This document shows positions 55,638 to 64,000 of a stretch of DNA of 64,000 nt, in pieces. Origin of the DNA: Pholis gunnellus (Eukaryota; Chordata; Actinopteri; Perciformes; Pholidae); contig OU342808.1 of NCBI GenBank assembly GCA_910591455.2, forward strand, positions 27,643,898 to 27,707,897. Reading direction: 5' to 3'. Position 1 is the first letter of the stretch, and every line of letters starts with the position of its first letter. The notes below the pieces were generated by a model. The model worked only from the letters and a program-made list of their open reading frames with translations, was not told the DNA's origin and did no database searches. The position numbers and the translations under genes are program-made.

Positions 55638-58600
55638 CAGAAGAAGAGCAGCAGGATCAGAAAGATCCAGAAGAGAGCAAACTGATCTTCCAGCTGGATG
55701 GAGATCAGTGGACGGTGAGCTGCTGGTTCAGCATGCTAACGTTCATGTGAAGGAGATACCTGCTGATGAGTGACTGTGGTTGCAGGACTTCCCCAGAGAG
55801 CTGCGCTGGATGACCTACCTGAGGCAGTGGCACGTCAGCGGGACGAAGATCAGCCGGCTGCCCGAGTACCTCGCTCTGTTCACCCAGCTCACCGTGCTGG
55901 AGATCCCCAAGAACACCATCGCAGAGCTGCCCCCGGAGATCGGTGAGTACACATAGTACGCCGACATCAAGTACACAAAGTACACAGACGTCAAGTACAC
56001 AAAGTACGCCGACATCAAGTACACAAAGTACACAGACGTCAAGTACACAAAGTACACAGACATCAAGTACACAAAGTACACCGACATCAAGTACACAAAG
56101 TACACAGACATCAAGTACACAAAGTACACCGACATCAAGTACGCAAAGTACACAGACATCAAGTACACAACCCACACAGACATCAAGTACACAACCCACA
56201 CAGACATCAAGTACACAACCCACACAAACATCAAGTACACAACCCACACAGACGTCAAGTACACAAAGTACACAGACATCAAGTACACAACCCACACAGA
56301 CACCGTTGCAGAGCTGCCCCCCTGAGATCAGTGAGGATGTGTTTTAGCTCCGCCTCTTACAATAATTTGTGAAAAGCCAAGCAGAGTGTTTTTAAAGTAC
56401 CGACCAGCCTCTTCTGTCTTCAGGTAAACTGACGGGTTTGAGGGAATTGAACGTCAGCTACAACCGTTTGTCCAAAGTTCCTCCAGAACTCGGAAACTGT
56501 GAGAACCTGAAGAGACTCGAGCTCACGGGAAACCGCAACCTGTCCGACCTGCCGTTTGAGGTAAGAGCAGAGAGGATGCGATGATCCACCCTGTGGTAGT
56601 TTCAGTAAATAACTGATGATGTCATTGTGCTGATGATGATGTCACTGTCAGCTGAGCAGCCTGAAGCAGCTGGTTCACCTGGACGTGGCAGAGAACCGCT
56701 TCATGTCGATCCCCATCTGTGCTCTGAGGATGAGCGGCCTGCAGCTGCTGGACCTGAGCAACAATGATCTGACCGACCTGCCGCAGGACATGGACAGGTG
56801 ACCGATGACATCATCACCTACCTGTAATCTGATTACTCTGAGCAACAGCGGTCTGATGTCCTGGACGACCGCTGGAAACGTCTCTGTGGTTAAAATGTTT
56901 ACAGTCGTTTTCTCTCAGTTCTTAAATCTCTAAAAAGGCCACAAACAGAAAAACGAGTTGTTCTTAAAGTCCGTCAAGACAAAGTCAATAACAAGTCCAG
57001 TTCATCATTAAATATGCAGCATGAACATTTATATATATATATAACATTTATATAAGGTCACAAGTGAGGAAATAGGCTTCCGGTCTTTATGCTAAGCTAG
57101 GCTAATCATCCATAACATCTCACTCTAAGACAGAAAAAGAAGAAGTGTTGAAATGTGTCCTCTTATATTTTTTGTTTTGCATATTGCAAAAAGAAAGTTC
57201 CACTCAAATGACAACACAATACTGTGTATGGATAAATATAAAGTTCTGTGTGTGTGTGTGTATGTGTGTGTGTGTGTGTGTGCGTCTGCAGGTTGGAGCA
57301 GCTGGTCACCTTGTTCCTCCATAAGAACAATCTGTCCTACCTGCCTCACTGTCTCGGCAAAATCTCTACGCTCAAGATGATCGTCGTCAACGGGGACACG
57401 CTCAACTGCTGCCCGACCAAACTTTGTAGAAACCCCGACATCAAGTACGCAAATCCAACACAACCACACGGACATCAAGTACACAAACCACACAGGCATC
57501 AAGTACACACAACACACGGCCATCAAGTACACACAACACACCGACATCAAGTACACAAACCACACAGACATCAAGTACACACAACACACAGACATCAAGT
57601 ACACAAACCACACCGACATCAAGTACACACAACACACGGACATCAAGTACACGAACCACACAGACATCAAGTACACAAACCACACAGACATCAAGTACAC
57701 ACAACACACGGACATCAAGTACACAAACCACACAGACATCAAGTACACAAACCACACCGACATCAAGTACACACAACACACGGACATCAAGTACACACAA
57801 CACACGGACATCAAGTACACAAACCACACAGACATCAAGTACACAAACCACACAGACATCAAGTACACAAACCACACAGACATCAAGTACACAAACCACA
57901 CGGACATCAAGTACACAAACCACACAGACATCAAGTACACACAACACACTGACATCAAGTACACAAACCACACAGACATCAAGTACACACAACACACGGA
58001 CATCAAGTACACACAACACACGGACATCAAGTACACAAACCACAGACATCAAGTACACACAACACACGGACATCAAGTACACAAACCACAGACATCAAGT
58101 ACACACAACACACGGACATCAAGTACACACAACACACGGACATCAAGTACACACAACACACAGACATCAAGTACACACAACACACGGACATCAAGTACAC
58201 AAACCACAGACATCAAGTACACACAACACACAGACATCAAGTACACACAACACACGGACATCAAGTACACAACACACAGACATCAAGTACACAAACCACA
58301 CAGACATCAAGTACACAACACACAGACATCAAGTACACAAACCACAGACATCAAGTACACAAACCACAGACATCAAGTACACAAACCACAGACATCAAGT
58401 ACACAACCCACACAGGCTGTCTCGGGTGTCATGGCCTCTTCTGTTCCTCCGGCAGGTTTATTCGACTGTGCGACCGAGCGAGTGCAGAGAAGAAGGAGGA
58501 AGAGGAGAAGAACAAGAGGAAGAGGTGGAGAGAGCAGAGAGAGGAGGAAGAGGAGGAGGTGAAGAAGGACAGCAGAGAGAAGGAGTTCATCGAGGCGTAC

Positions 58601-59002
58601 ATCAGCTCTCTGAAGGACCGAGGTGAGAACATTATACTTTATATTTATTTCTTGTATTATTGAGACAAAAATAACAAAAATATGTAAAATGTAATATTTA
58701 CATTTTAACTAATATGAACTAATATTTAATATTAATTAAATATTTAATTAATATTAATTGTAATATTTATGTTCAGACAAAATTATTTTTACAATTTATT
58801 TAAAGTGACAATAATTACTGAATTATTAAAATGTATTTAGCTATATTCCACAATTTACATTATTTGTATGTATATTTATATATTAGAGCGCCATATTAGG
58901 AAAGTATATTATATTATATTTTGTAATAAAAAATGTGTTTGTCCCTCACCAGACACCATCCCCGACTCCACCACCAAGGTGTCCATCTCCTGCCTGCTGT
59001 GA
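54746..59002 (+). CDS. lrrc2: Leucine-rich repeat-containing protein 2
   Basis: Inferred coding exons: 54746-54882, 55296-55411, 55641-55714, 55786-55942, 56424-56560, 56652-56797, 57292-57444, 58456-58622, 58953-59002. All phases agree, giving 378 residues (human about 371). LRRC2 is a cytoplasmic/mitochondria-associated LRR protein of heart and muscle; its biochemical role is little known. Seen: IRDMWEVRVKKHRQKQ near the N-terminus, then plant-like LRRs (LTVLEIPKNTIAELPPEIG, LRELNVSYNRLSKVPPELG, LQLLDLSNNDLTDLPQDMD), a charged Glu/Lys-rich stretch in exon 8, and a TTKVSIS tail. The 5' UTR is probably split (acceptor at 54740). Introns 2, 4 and 7 contain tandem arrays built on donor-like sequence. 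An AATAAA near 59,452 may end the transcript. Confidence 0.95.
55224..55284. repeat. (TGTC)n tract at LRRC2 exon 2 acceptor
   Basis: Tetranucleotide repeat ending about 11 bp before the exon 2 acceptor, so it makes up the pyrimidine-containing tract. Confidence 0.88.
55400..55560 (+). repeat. LRRC2 intron 2 array of CAGGTAAATACT
   Basis: The real donor ACACAG|GTAAAT at 55411/55412 is the first of about eight similar CAG|GTAAAT units, spaced 13 or about 31 bp. Later units decay to CAGGTAACTA and CAGATAAATA. Confidence 0.9.
55963..56300 (+). repeat. LRRC2 intron 4 minisatellite (GACATCAAGTACACA type)
   Basis: About 14 copies of a 24-bp unit with core GACATCAAGTACACA plus AAGTACAC or ACCCACAC. 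Begins about 20 bp after the exon 4 donor. Confidence 0.93.
56301..56337 (+). pseudogene. Decayed duplicate of LRRC2 exon 4 end plus donor
   Basis: ACACCGTTGCAGAGCTGCCC onward through GAGATCAGTGAG resembles the true exon 4 end at 55,911-55,947 (AACACCATCGCAGAGCTGCC…GAGATCGGTGAG). It has an extra C and A for G at the donor. Confidence 0.78.
57437..58412 (+). repeat. LRRC2 intron 7 minisatellite made of the exon 7/intron junction
   Basis: About 41 occurrences of CATCAAGTAC; the first is the real exon 7 end and donor (GACATCAA|GTACGC at 57444/57445). Units are mostly 24 bp, some 22. The array occupies about 96% of the 1,011-bp intron. Confidence 0.95.
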
Positions 59003-62000
59003 GGAAGAGGAGGATGAAGGATGTGAGGAAGAGGAGGAGGAAGGACGACTAGAACTAGAATCAAACAGAAACACATGTTTGACTGGTGTGTGTAAACTGT
59101 AGACGCAGCACTTTAGACGGTTTGTTTTTTGGGTTTCTGTGACTGAGATTCTTTTTTTTTTTTTCTCCTTTTTTTTTAGAAAAAACTAAAACGTTTCATT
59201 CCAAAACCAGATTTCCAACATTTGAAGTATTTACGGTTTTAAATGTTGGTCTTTGAACGTCTCACAGAAACTGGTTTTAATGGTTGAAGTTGTAAAAGTG
59301 ACCAAACGGATAAAACGAGACTGAACAAAACGGAAATAATAAATATGAATTAACATTATTAACAGGTTTATTATTTATAAGATCTCCTGTTAATGAACTA
59401 CTTTCATTCATTTGAAAATAAATATCTCATCGGTTTTGATTAATTTCTGCAATAAAATGTATAAATTCAGAGATTTTATTTTTGGCAATTTCAAGTGTGT
59501 TGAATTATTCTGTTATTACTCCGACGTGTTTTTAAATATTAATAAACGGTTGTGAGGATGTTTTTGTCTGATTTTCAAAGAAACAAATATTCAAGCATAT
59601 AAAAAAATATCTCCCAAAATGCATCATTCTATTTAAAAAAAGTTATTTTCTAATGTAAACAAACTGATTCATCAATAAAAACAAAATAAAGAATAAACTC
59701 AAATAAAAACAAATACGTCCAGGTTTCAAATTTCATACATTTCTCTTTATTATCATCATTATACTTATTATTATTATAGATATTATTCAAAATGATGTTC
59801 TTAATCAGATAAAAGAAAGCAAATACAACAAAGACGTCATTCTGCGTCTTTCTGCTTCTCTATAAAAACATGAAGAATGATTAGAGGCACGTTCAGAAAT
59901 ACAGAGCAGCCGTCACATAAAGTCCTGCTGCAGGAGGAGGAGGAGGAGGAGGAGGAGGAGGAGGAGGAGGAGGAGGAGGAGGAGGAGGAGGAATGTTTGA
60001 CTGCATACGTTTCTGTTCTAATAATCATCATTTTCTAAAATGAACATTTTCTGTGTTCAGTAACAAAAAGTCGTTCAAAAACCTTCATCTGTGTGTTTGA
60101 ACCGGCGGCCATGTTGTCACTTAAAGGCCCGTCGGAAAGTTGAGCTCCTCCATGTTTACATCAACGAAAAACACTTTTAATCCAAGAGAAGAAGAACTGA
60201 GGCTCAACGAATCAACTTTCATTCTAACATCAGAGAATAACAAAATATAAAACGAGGTTCAGAGAACTTCGTCTGAATCAAACATGAAGATCAAATAAAC
60301 CCGTAAAAGAAACAAAAGATTCAGTTTAATGTTTAATAAAGACAAATTAAATCCCAACGTTTGGAACCAGAAAATATCTGAGAAATATCAAATATATTTT
60401 CTACCAATAAAATAATCCAGAAAAGTTCAGATTCATTTCAATTATAAACAATTTGGATTTATTTATTTTACAAAAAGCTTTAAAGTTAAATATTTAAATT
60501 GTACAACTCAATAATAGTTCAAATAAAAAAAAGACTCTTAAATCCTGTAAATGTTTAATAGATGTCTAATATTTTTGATATAATTATTAAATAAGCATGA
60601 TTATTAAAGGACATTCATGAGGAAGTCTCCGTTTATTCTCTATTTTTAAGTTTAAAAAACGTCGACAGCCTGTGAACGCATCGTTTGAATTCTTCTTCTC
60701 TGGTTTCTAAAAACGTAGGAAACCTCACACGTCTGGAGGAGTGATGAACTTTCCAACGGGACATGAACGCAGCAGCGACATAATAAAGACCAGAGGAGCT
60801 GAACAAAACAGGAATGCTTGTTAACACTGGTGCATTCTGGGATATGGAGTCACAACTCTTGACTGTAGAAAAATATACCGTCCGTGTGTGACATCATCAC
60901 GTTTGGTTACATTAAAGATAATAATTCAAGGATTTCTCCAGACGCGAGTCAGTAATCAGTGATTGTGCTTCATGATGAAGCTACACCTTCATCTTCATCA
61001 TCATGAGGTCGATGCTGCATTCAGGGCACCATGGAGAAAAAACAAGAAGCGGCAGCCACTAAAAGTAAAAACAACAAACTGATAGTTTTGGTAACTTGTG
61101 TGACGTCTCCTCTGAGACTGTAAGCTCCCGCTGTCAGAAACCAGGATGTCCCACACGATAGATGTAACCTGAATGCAGCACATAACGGAGGACGTCTGCG
61201 TCTTAAAGTGACAGAACATCAGTAACGGTTCAAACTCCTAATAACGATAACGGCGGTTTCGGCTCCCGTTCCATCGCTCAACGTTTAATTATGTCACGAA
61301 TGTGAGGGAAAAAAACTGCTAAATGACTCCATGTTGGTGCGTTCAAGGACATACTGTAGCTCAGAGAGATGTACATGTTTATCAGCGTATTTTCATAGAG
61401 GGAAATGTAGCAGGTTCTTAGATGTCGGTGTGTCTTTGAACGCACCACCAGAGACAGGTTTTTAATGCTACTTTATAGTGCAAAGCTTTTGTAGAACTTT
61501 AAAAAAATAAATGTAACACATTTAAACTATTTTTATGTTGTCTGGAAGAAAGAAAAAACGAATGTGAACAGAAAAGCAAACAGCCGCTCCCAGCATGCAC
61601 TGGGGTTCTTTAGACTGATACAGTACTGATGAGGGAGGAATAGGCTCCACCCCTCAAAAACGTGTGAGAAATAAAAACATGGCACCTTTTGGTTGTGAAT
61701 AAAAGCTCTGACTCTCCAAACAGAGTCACAAACTACACCAGCGACTCAGGAGCGCTTGATTCAGTCTACTGGAGCAGCAGCAGGCGGGTGGGGATAGTGG
61801 AGGAGCACTTTCTTTAATGTCAGAGCTTTAAAACAATCCGACAGACTTCAAGTATGTGAACAGAAGAAGAGACGAGAGATCTGATATGAAATACGATCTG
61901 TGAGATAAATGAGCCCCGAGGACGTGATGGAGGACAACCGACCAATCAGTGAGCAGGATCCAGCAGCGTTTCCTTCTTTAAGGCCTCTCTGTGGGGGGGC

Positions 62001-63063
62001 GGGCGCTTGTTTTAGCCACCATTGGTGCAGCCGGGAGGGAACAAGGACGACGTTTAACGGTGAGAACCGCTCCCCTCCAACAGGAAGTAGAATGTATAGA
62101 TATTATTATTGGATATTAAATCGTGCACACTGATCAGATGCCCCGCCCCCCCCCCGGCTCGTATCAAGCGCCCCTAAAAGACTTCACTTCCTGAACACGT
62201 CTACGGTTCGTCGGCCTCGATATGAAACACGCGGCAGGACGACGACGTCACAGCCGGTTTCGGGGCTCGCACATGCTCAGTGTGAGCGCCGGGTCGTTGT
62301 CGTGGTAACCCGAAAATATCCACGTGTCTCGTTATTTGCAGCAGAGAGAAAAACACACACTCTTCAGGCGGCAACCAGACTGACGGCTTGTTTTGTACGG
62401 TGCGTTGTACTTCTGAGTACTTCAGGTACTCGAGTACTCCAGATGTGAACGATAGTAACGAATGACATTTCATTTACATTCACAATAAAATCCTCAAATA
62501 TAATAAAGTAATAAATGTAATTAGTCAGTTGAGCCTCTTTTTGTGCAAAAAACAGAACAAAGTGAAAATGTTTGTTAAACATTAAAGTGAAGATTTCTCT
62601 GCATGAGAACATTGAGACGTTCTGAGTTCTTTGAAATGTTTGGATGAAATAAGAAACAATCCTTCAGCCACAAACAGTCAAATAATAATAATATAATAAT
62701 AATAACATTAGTGGAGCCGCATCTTTATCTGAAACTGAGCAGAATTCTAACGTCGACGTGTAAAAATGTTTAGAAAAAGTAAAGAATTGTGATTTAAAGA
62801 GCTGAACATCGTGACAGCAACGAGGATGTTATTAAGTTCAAGTTATTAAATAGTTGGTATTGTTATTCATCCAAACACACCTGAGCAGGATGTTCTATTA
62901 CTGATAGAAATGGTTTCACTTTGTAGGAGCAGATCTTTAACATTAATGTGTTCCATAATTAAACATCATTCAAAGAGCTGAAGCGCGTCAGTGAGTTTGC
63001 CGCCTCGCGATCTTTCATCTGAAGAAATAAAAAAAAATTAAAAGCCAAATTAAAAAAAACCCG
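59003..63063. other. Intergenic, LRRC2 to MFSD14B
   Basis: LRRC2 3' UTR to about 59,460, then AT-rich non-coding sequence with (GGA)n at 59,931-59,992. No coding exon recognised on either strand. Confidence 0.5.
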
Positions 63064-63140
63064 GTTTATTGTGGAAGGTGGGCGGGGCTAGAGGTCGGTG
63101 CTCACGGCCTCTGCTGCGATGCGATTGGCCGGCCGTGCGG

Positions 63141-64000
<860 letters not shown>

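Noticed and set aside
55705..56303. Long repetitive minus-strand frames (CVLDVCVLCVLDV type) here and at 57,125-58,270
   Set aside because: Shadow translation of the LRRC2 intron 4 and 7 minisatellites; the gene is on the plus strand.
57445..58412. CRISPR-like regular array
   Set aside because: No unique spacers; it is a eukaryotic intronic minisatellite.

Overview
The window reads as teleost fish nuclear DNA. Vertebrate multi-exon genes with GT-AG introns are present, together with fish-type NLR immune receptors (FISNA-NACHT-LRR-B30.2), fish LINE and hAT transposon debris, very long (CA)n tracts and many minisatellites. A percomorph-like fish is plausible, but the species cannot be fixed from sequence alone. 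All exon boundaries given here were read by eye from splice signals and phase.

Layout. About 1-34 kb is an NLR cluster with two tandem minus-strand receptors. NLR copy 1 runs from a first coding exon at 19,198-19,234 down to LRR exons at 1,381-1,835; its expected B30.2 exon lies beyond the left edge. NLR copy 2 runs from N-terminal exons near 33.4 kb to a B30.2 exon at 24,291-24,916. Each exon chain is in frame throughout what is visible. The two units share about 4.5 kb of near-identical NLR core (1-4,480 versus about 25,535-30,000) and a second homologous stretch at 13.8-16.16 versus 31.36-33.74 kb. Copy 1 is inflated by nested transposons (LINE, hAT, solo LTR) and by a 2.7-kb tandem duplication that carries an NLR N-terminal exon with it.

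About 36.5-64 kb holds conserved single-copy genes: SDHAF1 (minus, complex II assembly), NUDT18 (plus, Nudix hydrolase), a FAM240A-like micro-gene (minus, tail-to-tail with NUDT18), LRRC2 (plus, complete, 9 coding exons) and the 3' end of MFSD14B (minus). The LRRC2/FAM240A pair is also neighbouring in mammals. The spaces between are filled with minisatellites, dispersed MITE-like repeats and a fold-back element.

The most unusual signal is in LRRC2. Three of its eight visible introns contain tandem arrays built on splice-donor-like sequence. In intron 7 the repeat unit is the exon 7/intron 7 junction itself, giving about 40 extra GACATCAA|GTAC donor-like sites; intron 4 carries about 14 copies of the same unit followed by a decayed duplicate of the exon 4 end; intron 2 is a run of CAG|GTAAAT repeats continuous with the real donor. 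The second theme is transposon-linked multiplication of an NLR N-terminal coding exon.
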